Shown: piece by piece, positions 1 to 7,069 of the stretch
Layout: every line of letters starts with the position of its first letter
Numbering within the stretch: the stretch's first letter is position 1
DNA from: Planctomycetota bacterium
GTDB taxonomy: Bacteria; Planctomycetota; UBA1135; GCA-002686595
Assembly: GCA_022447405.1 (NCBI GenBank)
Contig: JAKVCE010000112.1
Coordinates: forward strand, 1-7,069
Length of the DNA stretch: 7,069 nucleotides
Reading direction: 5' to 3'
Translations under genes and position numbers: made by a program
The notes under the pieces: model-generated
Databases searched by the model: none
What the model was told of the DNA's origin: nothing
What the model saw: only the letters and a program-made list of their open reading frames with translations

Positions 1-794
1 CCCTTGAGGTCCTTGGCCTCCTCCTCGGTCGGCGGGACCTGCAGGTCGTAGTGCAGGTACATGTGATCCGAGATCGTCATCTCCTGCTCGCGCGCCGGCC
101 TGCCGCGGGTCGTGTAGTCGTCGAAGAGGGTGTCGGGCTCTGGGATCCACTCACCGTCAAAGAGCGTGAGGTGATCGGGGCCGGGCATCCACGAGCGGTG
201 GGGGGCCTTGTGCTGGAGCATCAGGCAGAAGGGCTTGTCCTCGTCGCGACCGTCCAGCCACTCCAGGCCGAAGTCTGTCGTGAGGTCGGTGCAGTAGCCC
301 TCGTAGCGCTTGCGCCCCTCAGGGGTGAGGAAGTCCGGGGAGTAGTACTCGCCTTGGCCGGGGAGCACACGCCAGAAGTCGAAGCCTGTGGGGTCGGACT
401 TCAAGTGCCACTTTCCGACGAGCGCCGTCTGGTAGTTCGCCGCTTGCAGGAGCTTGGGGAAGGTCGTCTGTGAGCCGTCGAAGCGCTCAGCGTTGGTGGG
501 GACGCTGTTCAGGTGGCTGTGCTTGCCCGTCAGGATCACGGCGCGGCTCGGCGCGCAGATGCTGTTGGTGCAGAAGGTGTTCTCGAAGAGCATCCCCTCC
601 GCTGCGATGCGGTCGAGGTGCGGGGTGTGGTTGATCCGTGAGCCGTAGGCCGAGATCGCCGCGGTGGAGTGATCGTCCGAGAAGATGAAGACGATGTTGG
701 GACGCTCAGCGTCGCCCAGGGCGTTCACGCTGACGGAGTTGCAGGTCGCGAGCCCGAAGAGCGCGACCAGGGCGGCGAGGCGGCTCAAGAGCAT
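1..794 (-). CDS. Family S1 (formylglycine-dependent) sulfatase, N-terminal 264 residues, cut by window edge
   Basis: Hydrolyses sulfate esters, most likely on a sulfated glycan outside the cytoplasm. The N-terminus has a hydrophobic signal (about residues 6-16) and could be cleaved after VNA (23-25). A lipobox-like LATC ends at Cys18, but Thr at -1 is unusual. The catalytic core begins RPNIVFIFSDDH (31-42), with metal-binding Asp40/Asp41. The sulfatase signature CAPSR starts at Cys80, the residue expected to become formylglycine, and is followed by the TG of the motif. GKWHL (127-131) and HKAPH (195-199) supply further active-site residues. The HKAPHRxWMP stretch and the later FDDY and AREQEM words resemble the N-acetylglucosamine-6-sulfatase/mucin-desulfating branch; this subfamily call is from memory and tentative. 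Family members are usually about 450-550 residues, so about half is missing. The ATG shares its A with the upstream gene's TGA, and GGAGG lies 4 nt upstream, indicating translational coupling. Last gene seen in the minus-strand operon. Confidence 0.93.
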   Translation of the reverse strand, partial: MLLSRLAALVALFGLATCNSVSVNALGDAERPNIVFIFSDDHSTAAISAYGSRINHTPHLDRIAAEGMLFENTFCTNSICAPSRAVILTGKHSHLNSVPTNAERFDGSQTTFPKLLQAANYQTALVGKWHLKSDPTGFDFWRVLPGQGEYYSPDFLTPEGRKRYEGYCTDLTTDFGLEWLDGRDEDKPFCLMLQHKAPHRSWMPGPDHLTLFDGEWIPEPDTLFDDYTTRGRPAREQEMTISDHMYLHYDLQVPPTEEEAKDLK

Positions 795-1249
795 CACTCC
801 TCCGTGTACTTCTCGTGACCAGAGTCTTCGAAGGCCTTCACGGTCTTGTAGAGCTCGCGGGCCTTGTCGTTGTCGCCCTCCAAGAGCGCGCGCTCCATCT
901 GCAGCATCGCCTCGATGCAGCCGATCATCTCGAGCTTGTAGCCCTTCTGGAGCTCGGCCTTCGCCTCTCCCTCGGCTCTGTCAGCCATCGGGAAGGACAT
1001 GCCCTTGCAAGCGACTGCGGCGCGCTGCATCTCCTGCAGGGCGGCGAGAGAGGCGGGGTTCTCCTCCGGCTTCTTCAAGTTCCTGCGCAGGAACTTCAGC
1101 TGGTCCTGGATGACCTCCATGTCCTTCAGGAGCGGTGAGTCCTCCTCGCCGTCGTCGACGCGCGCGGGCGCCGTCGGAGCGGAGGGGAGCGCGAAGGAGA
1201 GAGCTAGGAGCGAGAGCGCGAAGAGTGAGGTGAGGCGAAGTGCGGTCAC
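794..1249 (-). CDS. Small exported four-helix protein resembling cytochrome b562
   Basis: Probably a periplasmic heme protein of the cytochrome b562 fold. The 151-residue product has a Sec signal (hydrophobic about 7-21) followed by a helical region. From residue 40 it can be aligned by eye with Escherichia coli cytochrome b562. LLKDMEVIQDQLK matches the first helix, placing Met44 at the axial Met7 position. ALQEMQRAAVACKG matches the second helix. GHEKY near the C-terminus matches YHQKY, placing His145 at the axial His102 position. The Met-His spacing is 101 residues against 95 in b562. There is no CxxCH, so covalent heme c attachment is not expected. Cys81 and Cys111, in the predicted second and third helices, could form a disulfide. 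The start is GTG with AGAGGA 7 nt upstream. It lies 42 nt after the oxidoreductase and overlaps the sulfatase start by one base. The fold call is an inference from remembered sequence; a non-heme helical bundle is the alternative. Confidence 0.8.
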   Translation of the reverse strand: MTALRLTSLFALSLLALSFALPSAPTAPARVDDGEEDSPLLKDMEVIQDQLKFLRRNLKKPEENPASLAALQEMQRAAVACKGMSFPMADRAEGEAKAELQKGYKLEMIGCIEAMLQMERALLEGDNDKARELYKTVKAFEDSGHEKYTEE

Positions 1250-1291
1250 GGTGATGTCCTCTTTGAGTTGGTGAGCAGTCGGGAGGGGCGA

Positions 1292-2641
1292 TCAGTAAGG
1301 CTTGGTGGAGCCGGGGCGCGCGATGGGGTAGCGGCCCTCTTCGTCGGGCAGCGTCGGAGGGTTTCCGCTCCAGGCGTACTCGTCCGGCTTGAGCTCGACC
1401 TCGGAGTTGAGGGCCTCCTCATAGGTCACGGGCTTGCCGGAGTAGGTCGCGTAGCGGCCGAGGATGGAGGTCATCGTGCTCGACGCGCCGTAGTCCATCT
1501 CGTTGTGCTCCTTGCCCTCACGGATCGCGGCGAAGAGCACGTCGTGCTCGACCTGATACGGGTTCTTGTTCTCGCCGCGGAAGCGCCATGAGCTCCCGTC
1601 GGTGAACTCCATGCGACCGCCCGAGACGTTGGCCGTGCCCTTCGTGCCGTGCACGTGCTCGCTGACGCTGGACCAAGTGCTCGGCTGGTGGCGGCACTGT
1701 GAGAGCATCTTCGAGCCGTCGGCGTAGGTGAACTCCACCATGTGGTGGTCGAAGATCTCGCCGTGGTCGAGGCCGGTGCGCACGAGGCGCCCGCCTTGGC
1801 CCTGCGCTTGGACCGGCGCGCCGCCGTGGATCCAGTTGCACACGTCGATGTTGTGGATGTGCTGCTCGACGATGTGGTCGCCGCAGAGCCAGTTGAAGTA
1901 GTACCAGTTGCGCATCTGGTACTCCATCTCACTCTGGCCGTCCTTGCGTCCGCGCACCCACACGCCGCCAGAGTTCCAGTAGCAGCGGTAGAGGAGGATG
2001 TCCCCGAGCTCTCCAGCCTGGAGACGCCCGACGGTGTCTTGGTACTTCGGGTCGTGGTGGCGTTGGAGCCCGACGCCGACCTTGAGCCCCTTGTTCTTGG
2101 CGACCTCGGCGGCTGCGAGCACCTTGCGGATCCCTGCGCCGTCGACCGCGACGGGCTTCTCCATGAAGACGTGCTTGTCCTGCTCGATGGCGTACTCGAC
2201 GTGCATGGGGCGGAAGCCAGGGGGCGTCGTGAGGATGACGACGTCGACGCCCGGGGTCTCGATAGCCTGCTTGTAGCCGTCGAAGCCTGTGAAGCGGCGG
2301 TCCTCAGGGACGTCGACCTGCTCCGGGTGGTTCTTCATGAGCGTGTTGAGCGAGCCCTCCAAGCGGTCGGAGAAGGCGTCCGCCATGGCGAGCAGCTTGA
2401 CCGGTCCGCTCGTCGAGAGCGCCTGCCCAGCGGCGCCTGTGCCACGGCCGCCGCAACCGATGAGCGCGACGCCCAGCTCTTCGTCGCCGCGTGCCCGACC
2501 GCTCCCGAGGGACTCCCGCGCGTCGTCTTGAGGGAAGAGCGCGCCCTTCGTGAGGCCCGCACCGACGACGGCGCCGGAGGAGTGGAGGAAGGTCCTGCGT
2601 GAGGTCCCGGAGTGATGCTCAGAGTTTGTGTTGTTGGACAT
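1292..2641 (-). CDS. Tat-exported Gfo/Idh/MocA family oxidoreductase (copy 1)
   Basis: A nicotinamide-dependent dehydrogenase of the glucose-fructose oxidoreductase/inositol dehydrogenase family, predicted to act outside the cytoplasm on a sugar or sugar derivative; the substrate cannot be read from sequence. The N-terminus holds a strong twin-arginine motif SRRTFL (Arg15-Arg16) before a hydrophobic Ala/Gly stretch, and Tat export fits a protein that folds around its cofactor. The Rossmann loop is GCGGRGTG (62-69), the family Lys lies in EKP (161-163), and the substrate domain carries EMEYQMRNW (238-246) and EQHIHNID (259-266). At 449 residues it is of normal length. It sits 30 nt after the SUMF1-like gene and 42 nt before the b562-like gene, so it is probably cotranscribed. 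Its Shine-Dalgarno is weak (GAGAG). It is paralogous to the plus-strand oxidoreductase at 5011-6279. Confidence 0.93.
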   Translation of the reverse strand: MSNNTNSEHHSGTSRRTFLHSSGAVVGAGLTKGALFPQDDARESLGSGRARGDEELGVALIGCGGRGTGAAGQALSTSGPVKLLAMADAFSDRLEGSLNTLMKNHPEQVDVPEDRRFTGFDGYKQAIETPGVDVVILTTPPGFRPMHVEYAIEQDKHVFMEKPVAVDGAGIRKVLAAAEVAKNKGLKVGVGLQRHHDPKYQDTVGRLQAGELGDILLYRCYWNSGGVWVRGRKDGQSEMEYQMRNWYYFNWLCGDHIVEQHIHNIDVCNWIHGGAPVQAQGQGGRLVRTGLDHGEIFDHHMVEFTYADGSKMLSQCRHQPSTWSSVSEHVHGTKGTANVSGGRMEFTDGSSWRFRGENKNPYQVEHDVLFAAIREGKEHNEMDYGASSTMTSILGRYATYSGKPVTYEEALNSEVELKPDEYAWSGNPPTLPDEEGRYPIARPGSTKPY

Positions 2642-2671
2642 TGCGGTCTCTCTGTCTATGTGGAGTGTTGT

Positions 2672-3802
2672 TCAGCGGCCACCGCGGCGCTGCTTCTCTT
2701 GGATCTCGCGGACGCTGTCGAGGTCCGCCTCCCAGTAGTAGGCCATCTCTTCAAGCGTGGGCTCTTTGAGCGGGCGCACCAGTCGGAAGCCGACGAAGGT
2801 CGCGTCGGTGTGATACCAGATGCTCTTGGGGAGCTGGGGGTCTTGGACCTTCCAGCCCTTCGAAGACTTGCGCCGCGCAGCAGAGCGCAGCATCTCCGGG
2901 TCATCGTCCCATGATCCGCCGCGCACCGTGCGCGGGTAGAGCTCCATGGGCTTATTCAGGGGCGCGTGCACAGCCTCCTCTCCGAGGAAGCCGTAGCCGT
3001 CCTTCGTGAACGCGTCGAGGACCCACTCCGACACGTTGCCGTGTATGTCGTAGAGCCCCCAAGGGTTCGGCTTCTTCACGCCGACCTTCTGGTACTGGTC
3101 GTCGGCGTTGTCGAAGTGCCAGGCGTAGTCGTCCAAGAGATCGAGGTCATCGCCGAAGGAGTAGGCGGTCGTCGTCCCTGCGCGGCAGGCGTACTCCCAC
3201 TCGGCCTCGGTGGGGAGCCTGTAGAAGCGGCCGGTCTTGTAGGAGAGCCACTTCGTGTACTGACGCGCTGCGAACTGCGTCATGCAGATCGCCGGGTAGC
3301 CCTCGACGCCCATCTCGAAGTCCATGGGGACGTAAGGAGGCGTCGGGCGGCTGACCGCGTCGGCCCAAGAGTCCTGCGGGGTGGTCTCTGCCTCTCCGCC
3401 CTCGCGGGCCTGGATGTCGAGCTTGAACTGGAAGAGCTGGTACTCGTCCCAGGAGACCTCGTGGGTCCCCATCCAGAAGGCGTCCAGGTTGACCTCGACC
3501 TGGGGCCCCTCGTTGTCCTCGCGGTCCTCTTCGTCCTCGGGGCTGCCCATGAGGAAGGAGCCAGCGGGGATCGGGGTCATCTGGAAGCTGACCGCGCTCC
3601 CCGGGATCGCCTCTGCGTAGGGCTTCATCTCCGCGGCCTCCTTCGCGTCGGCGCCGTCGACCTCGAGCGGGCTAGGGAAGCCATCAGGCATCATCGGGTA
3701 GACGTAGTCGTCTGCTTCGTCGGGCTCTTGGGCGCCGTCATCCAGCGCGGGCTGGAGGGCGCTGAGGGCGAGCAGGCAAGGGAGCGTCTTCAGGAGATAC
3801 AT
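2672..3802 (-). CDS. Exported SUMF1/FGE-fold protein lacking the FGE catalytic cysteines
   Basis: A 376-residue protein of the FGE-sulfatase (SUMF1/EgtB/PvdO) superfamily. It opens with a signal peptide (hydrophobic about 2-19), then about 50 acidic residues with no recognisable domain. The FGE fold runs from PAGSFLMGS (79-87), through GTHEVSWDEY (112-121), RLPTEAEWEYACRAGT (195-210) and NPWGLYDIHGNVSEW (246-260), to RGGSW (294-298) and GFR (338-340). Aerobic formylglycine-generating enzymes carry two copper-binding cysteines just after the GGSF element; here that stretch reads WDDDPEMLRSAARR with no Cys. Its only cysteines are 9, 173 and 206. It is therefore unlikely to convert the operon's sulfatase Cys to formylglycine and may instead be a carbohydrate-binding, structural or other SUMF1-like protein. 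The ATG is the only usable start after an in-frame stop at 3844-3842. No Shine-Dalgarno is visible; the leader is pyrimidine-rich. First gene of the minus-strand operon. Confidence 0.92.
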   Translation of the reverse strand: MYLLKTLPCLLALSALQPALDDGAQEPDEADDYVYPMMPDGFPSPLEVDGADAKEAAEMKPYAEAIPGSAVSFQMTPIPAGSFLMGSPEDEEDREDNEGPQVEVNLDAFWMGTHEVSWDEYQLFQFKLDIQAREGGEAETTPQDSWADAVSRPTPPYVPMDFEMGVEGYPAICMTQFAARQYTKWLSYKTGRFYRLPTEAEWEYACRAGTTTAYSFGDDLDLLDDYAWHFDNADDQYQKVGVKKPNPWGLYDIHGNVSEWVLDAFTKDGYGFLGEEAVHAPLNKPMELYPRTVRGGSWDDDPEMLRSAARRKSSKGWKVQDPQLPKSIWYHTDATFVGFRLVRPLKEPTLEEMAYYWEADLDSVREIQEKQRRGGR

Positions 3803-3935
3803 GGGAGAGCGTCGCAGGGAGGGAGCGCTTCGGGGACACGGTTATAAATCATGAGCGCGAGGCTCGCGGGTCAATTCAGCGTTTGCTCGCCCTACAAGAT
3901 GGCAGAGCGAGGATTGCGCAGGGTAGAACGGGAGG
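3803..3935. promoter_or_regulatory. Divergent intergenic region with shared -10-like element
   Basis: This 133-bp gap separates divergently transcribed genes and must hold the start signals for at least the minus-strand operon. The only AT-rich island is at 3841-3850. It reads TATAAC on the minus strand (3846-3841, five of six matches to the sigma-70 -10 consensus) and TATAAA on the plus strand (3843-3848, also five of six), built around the palindrome TTATAA. On the minus strand TTGACC (3874-3869) resembles a -35 box, but the spacing of 22 nt is longer than ideal. No convincing plus-strand -35 box was found. Transcription from the minus -10 would give a leader of about 30 nt for the SUMF1-like gene. 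Promoter rules in Planctomycetota are poorly known, so this is a guess from consensus. Confidence 0.4.
3856..3868. promoter_or_regulatory. 13-nt perfect palindrome, possible operator
   Basis: CGCGAG-G-CTCGCG is a perfect inverted repeat of 6-bp arms around one base. It lies between the -35-like and -10-like elements of the candidate minus-strand promoter, where a bound repressor would block polymerase. In GC-rich DNA such short palindromes also arise by chance, so the position is the main argument. Confidence 0.25.
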
Positions 3936-4970
3936 ATGCGCCACTTGATGGGGACCCTTTGCCTGACGCTCGCGGCGTGCGCGTCCAGCGGGGAGCAGCG
4001 CGGAGAGCTGCGGCTCTTCAAGCTCCAGGACCCCGCGATGGGGACGATGTTTCGGGCCTCGGTCTACGCGAACGATGCGGAGCAGGCGGCGTCGGCGTGG
4101 GCGGCGGCGATGGCGCGCGTTCGAGAGATCGAGCGCATCGCCAGCGACTATGACTCGGAGAGCGAGCTGCGCCGCCTCTCGGAGAGACCCGTGGGTGAGT
4201 GGACGGAGCTCTCTGCTGATCTCAGCGCGCTCCTCGCGCGCTCATGCGAGCTTCACGAGATGACCGGTGGAGCCTTCGACCCGACGGTCGGACCCTACGT
4301 GCGCCTCTGGCGGCGAGCGCGTCGCGCCTTTGAGTTGCCCGACGCCGAGCGCCTCAGCGAGGCTGCTGGCGCGGTGGGCATGGAAAACATCGAGCTCAAG
4401 GGCGATCGCGCGCGCCTCCTCGCCGAGGGGATGCGCCTCGACCTCGGAGCGATCGCGAAGGGATACGCCCTCGACGAGGCCCTCGAGGTTCTGGAGGAGC
4501 GAGGTCTCGGTCGCGCGCTCCTCGACGGCGGGGGGGATGTCCTGGCTGGCGCGCCGCCTCCTGGTTCGGATGGCTGGGTGGTCGCTGTGCGCCCGCTTGG
4601 AGGGGACTCCCAGGCGTGGCCGCTAGAGCTCGCGCACCGCGCAGTCGCCACCTCCGGAGACGCGAGCCAGTTCGTGCTGATCGATGGCGAGCGCTACTCG
4701 CACATCGTGGACCCGAGGAGCGGCTGGGCGCTCAAGGGGTCCCACGCAGCGACGGTCACGGCAGCGGACTGCGCGACCGCGGACGCGCTGGCCTCTGCTG
4801 TCTGCGTGATGGGCGAGGACGGCGTCTCCCTGGCTGAGCTCCTGCCCCAGACCGAGGCCTGCTACTGGAGGAACGGATTCACCAAGCAGGGGGCTTGCGC
4901 AACACAGGGACTTGGCTGGATGATGGTCAGCCCGCCCGAGCACGAGGTCACGAGCCCTCGTCTCCGCTAA
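3936..4970 (+). CDS. apbE: FAD:protein FMN transferase, ApbE family, lipoprotein
   Basis: Transfers FMN from FAD onto a Thr/Ser of extracytoplasmic flavoproteins (EC 2.7.1.180). The 344-residue product has a lipoprotein signal ending LAAC (12-15), so it is predicted to be membrane-anchored outside the cytoplasm, as many ApbE proteins are. Family motifs appear in order: MGT (35-37), GAFDPTVGP (112-120), LDLGAIAKGYALD (168-180), LDGGGD (196-201; Asp197 where Asn is more usual), ATSGD (238-242), SHIVDPRSG (255-263) and TADALAS (281-287) with a likely metal-binding Asp283. Length is typical. The start is uncertain: GGGAGG abuts the ATG at 3936 with no spacer, while TTG at 3945 and ATG at 3948 lie 9 and 12 nt from it; an in-frame TAG at 3924 excludes anything further upstream. 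The 3936 start keeps Arg2 in the signal n-region. No FMN-acceptor protein is visible in the window. The Gfo/Idh gene follows after 40 nt. Confidence 0.94.
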   Translation: MRHLMGTLCLTLAACASSGEQRGELRLFKLQDPAMGTMFRASVYANDAEQAASAWAAAMARVREIERIASDYDSESELRRLSERPVGEWTELSADLSALLARSCELHEMTGGAFDPTVGPYVRLWRRARRAFELPDAERLSEAAGAVGMENIELKGDRARLLAEGMRLDLGAIAKGYALDEALEVLEERGLGRALLDGGGDVLAGAPPPGSDGWVVAVRPLGGDSQAWPLELAHRAVATSGDASQFVLIDGERYSHIVDPRSGWALKGSHAATVTAADCATADALASAVCVMGEDGVSLAELLPQTEACYWRNGFTKQGACATQGLGWMMVSPPEHEVTSPRLR

Positions 4971-4980
4971 CAACCCAAAC

Positions 4981-5001
4981 AGAGCCCTCCATGAGGCCTC
5001 T
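4981..5001 (+). other. Imperfect hairpin in the apbE-oxidoreductase gap
   Basis: AGAGCCCTC and GAGGCCTCT can pair as a nine-position stem with one C-C mismatch around a CAT loop. It fills half of the 40-nt gap between the apbE stop and the next ATG. No T-run follows, so a classical intrinsic terminator is unlikely. It could be an mRNA-processing or attenuation element, or chance. Confidence 0.25.
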
Positions 5002-5010
5002 CTGAACACC

Positions 5011-6279
<1,269 letters not shown>

Positions 6280-6280
6280 G

Positions 6281-7069
6281 CTAGAAGAGCGGGGCGCGGC
6301 CGTCTCCTAAGGAGGTGGCCGGCGCTCCCAAGCGCTCGAGCATCGCGAGGTGTAGGTCGTTCATGGGGGTCTTCTCGGGATAGCGGACCGCCTCCCCCGT
6401 CTTGATCCCGCCGCCGCGTCCAGCGAGGAGGACGGGCAGGTCGTGGTGCGCGTGGGAGTTCCCGTCGGCGATCCCTGAGCCGTAGACGATCATGCTGGAG
6501 TCGAGGAGCGTCTTCCCCTCCTCGGTGATCCCGCTGAGCCTGTCGAGGAAGTAGGCGAGCTGCTCGACGTGGGCGCGGTTGATCTTGCGGATGCTCTCCT
6601 GCTTGGCGGGGTCCCTGCCGTGGTGCGAGATGGAGTGGTGACCCTGGGTCACGCCCACCTCTTTGTGCGCGCGGTTGGATCCCTCGTTCCCCACGAGGAA
6701 GGTGGCGAGGCGCGTCGAGTCAGTCTCCAAGGCGAGGGCGATCAGGTCGTAGAGGAGGCGCTGGTGCTCGCCGTGATCGTCGGGGATCCCTTCGGGGGCC
6801 CTCGAGAGGGGGACCTCTTCCGCGCGCTTCTCGCGGCTGAACTCGAGGCGTCGCTCAAGCTCCCGGATCCCGTCGAAGTACTCCTCGAGCTTCTCCTTGT
6901 CGGCCTTCCCGAGCTTGCCGCGCAGGCGCCGCGCGTCAGCGAGGACGTAGTCGATGATGCTCAGGCGCCGTTCCTCGCGGACGGCGAGAGCGGCGGCTGT
7001 CTCGACCTTGCCGCCTCCTCTGAAGAGGCGCTCAAAGACCAGCCTCGGGTTCCGCACTTTACCCGCGGG
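6281..7069 (-). CDS. DUF1552 family protein, C-terminal 262 residues, cut by window edge
   Basis: The 3' part of a DUF1552 gene, a family abundant in Planctomycetota and some other phyla, usually Tat-exported, about 430-450 residues long and often paired with large DUF1592-type proteins; its function is unknown. The visible part begins around the NPRLVFERLF motif, which lies mid-protein in this family, and the frame stays open to the right edge (Pro-Ala-Gly-Lys before the internal GTG at 7057). The true start is therefore outside the window and the GTG should not be taken as it. Further family hallmarks are SIIDYVL, the YDLIALALETDSTR helix, HHSISHHG, a SSMIVYGSGIADGNSH segment followed by AHHDLPVLLAG, and NDLHLAMLERLG near the end. 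Charged helical sequence (RRLRGKLGKADKEKLEEY) fits a coiled-coil segment. It ends with TAG, convergent with the oxidoreductase. Confidence 0.92.
   Translation of the reverse strand, partial: PAGKVRNPRLVFERLFRGGGKVETAAALAVREERRLSIIDYVLADARRLRGKLGKADKEKLEEYFDGIRELERRLEFSREKRAEEVPLSRAPEGIPDDHGEHQRLLYDLIALALETDSTRLATFLVGNEGSNRAHKEVGVTQGHHSISHHGRDPAKQESIRKINRAHVEQLAYFLDRLSGITEEGKTLLDSSMIVYGSGIADGNSHAHHDLPVLLAGRGGGIKTGEAVRYPEKTPMNDLHLAMLERLGAPATSLGDGRAPLF
6294..6325. other. GC-rich hairpin just past the convergent stop codons
   Basis: The arms GGCCGTCTCC (6298-6307) and GGAGGTGGCC (6311-6320) form ten pairs on the plus strand, two of them G-U, around a TAA loop. GCGC extensions outside add pairs if one G is bulged. 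It lies 18 nt after the stop of the plus-strand oxidoreductase, inside the last codons of DUF1552. No T-run follows on either strand, so intrinsic termination is doubtful. It may slow polymerase or protect the 3' end of the plus-strand transcript. Confidence 0.3.

Noticed and set aside
794..1249. The small exported protein as a c-type cytochrome (cytochrome c-prime fold)
   Set aside because: There is no CxxCH; its two cysteines are isolated (81 and 111). The b562 ligand pattern fits better.
1478..1495. DYGASS in the first Gfo/Idh protein as a possible ApbE flavinylation site
   Set aside because: The acceptor motif needs Ser or Thr before Gly-Ala; here it is Tyr. The segment looks like ordinary Gfo/Idh C-terminal sequence, with an equivalent in copy 2.
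1742..2602. Plus-strand reading frame of 286 codons antisense to the first Gfo/Idh gene
   Set aside because: The protein is a low-complexity Val/Asp/Ala/Leu mix with no motif, while the opposite strand carries a complete, motif-rich Gfo/Idh enzyme. Long antisense frames are expected in GC-rich coding DNA.
2966..3847. Plus-strand reading frame of 293 codons antisense to the SUMF1-like gene
   Set aside because: It has no recognisable domain, an Arg/Val/Leu/Gly-biased composition, and lies wholly opposite a well-supported gene.
6308..6317. TAAGGAGGTG on the plus strand, a perfect anti-Shine-Dalgarno complement
   Set aside because: No start codon or open frame follows at a useful distance, and the bases are explained as Ala-Thr-Ser-Leu codons of DUF1552 on the other strand.
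6281..7057. GTG at 7057 as the start of the DUF1552 gene
   Set aside because: The frame stays open to the window edge and the sequence begins in the middle of the family's usual protein, so the gene is simply truncated by the window.

Overview
This GC-rich window looks like a bacterial chromosome segment, most likely from the Planctomycetota, perhaps a marine high-GC lineage. The assignment is inferred from gene content: a formylglycine-dependent sulfatase, an exported SUMF1/FGE-fold protein, two twin-arginine-exported Gfo/Idh/MocA oxidoreductases and a DUF1552 protein. No rRNA, tRNA, CRISPR array or mobile element was seen.

Layout. A minus-strand operon fills the left half. In transcription order it holds an exported SUMF1-like protein (3802-2672), a Tat-exported Gfo/Idh/MocA oxidoreductase (2641-1292), a small exported protein that resembles cytochrome b562 (1249-794), and a sulfatase (794 to beyond the left edge). 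Gaps are 30 and 42 nt, and the last two genes share one base (TGATG). A 133-bp divergent intergenic region (3803-3935) carries an AT-rich -10-like element and a 13-nt palindrome. To its right, on the plus strand, are an ApbE-type FAD:protein FMN transferase lipoprotein (3936-4970) and a second Tat-exported Gfo/Idh/MocA oxidoreductase (5011-6279). The 3' part of a DUF1552 gene (6281 to beyond the right edge) runs toward the second oxidoreductase, with a single base between the two stop codons.

How the genes may fit together. Every gene whose N-terminus is visible carries an export signal (Sec, Tat or lipoprotein), so this is an extracytoplasmic set. The sulfatase would remove sulfate from a glycan, and the Gfo/Idh enzymes would carry out redox chemistry on the released sugars or derivatives. 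The b562-like protein and ApbE hint at extracytoplasmic electron transfer. That link is inference: no FMN-acceptor protein is visible here. Two points deserve a second look. The small gene keeps the Met and His axial-ligand positions of cytochrome b562. The SUMF1-like protein beside the sulfatase lacks the catalytic cysteines of a true formylglycine-generating enzyme, so it probably does not activate the sulfatase.

No gene-free stretch exceeds 300 bases. The many long antisense reading frames are judged to be GC-rich shadows.
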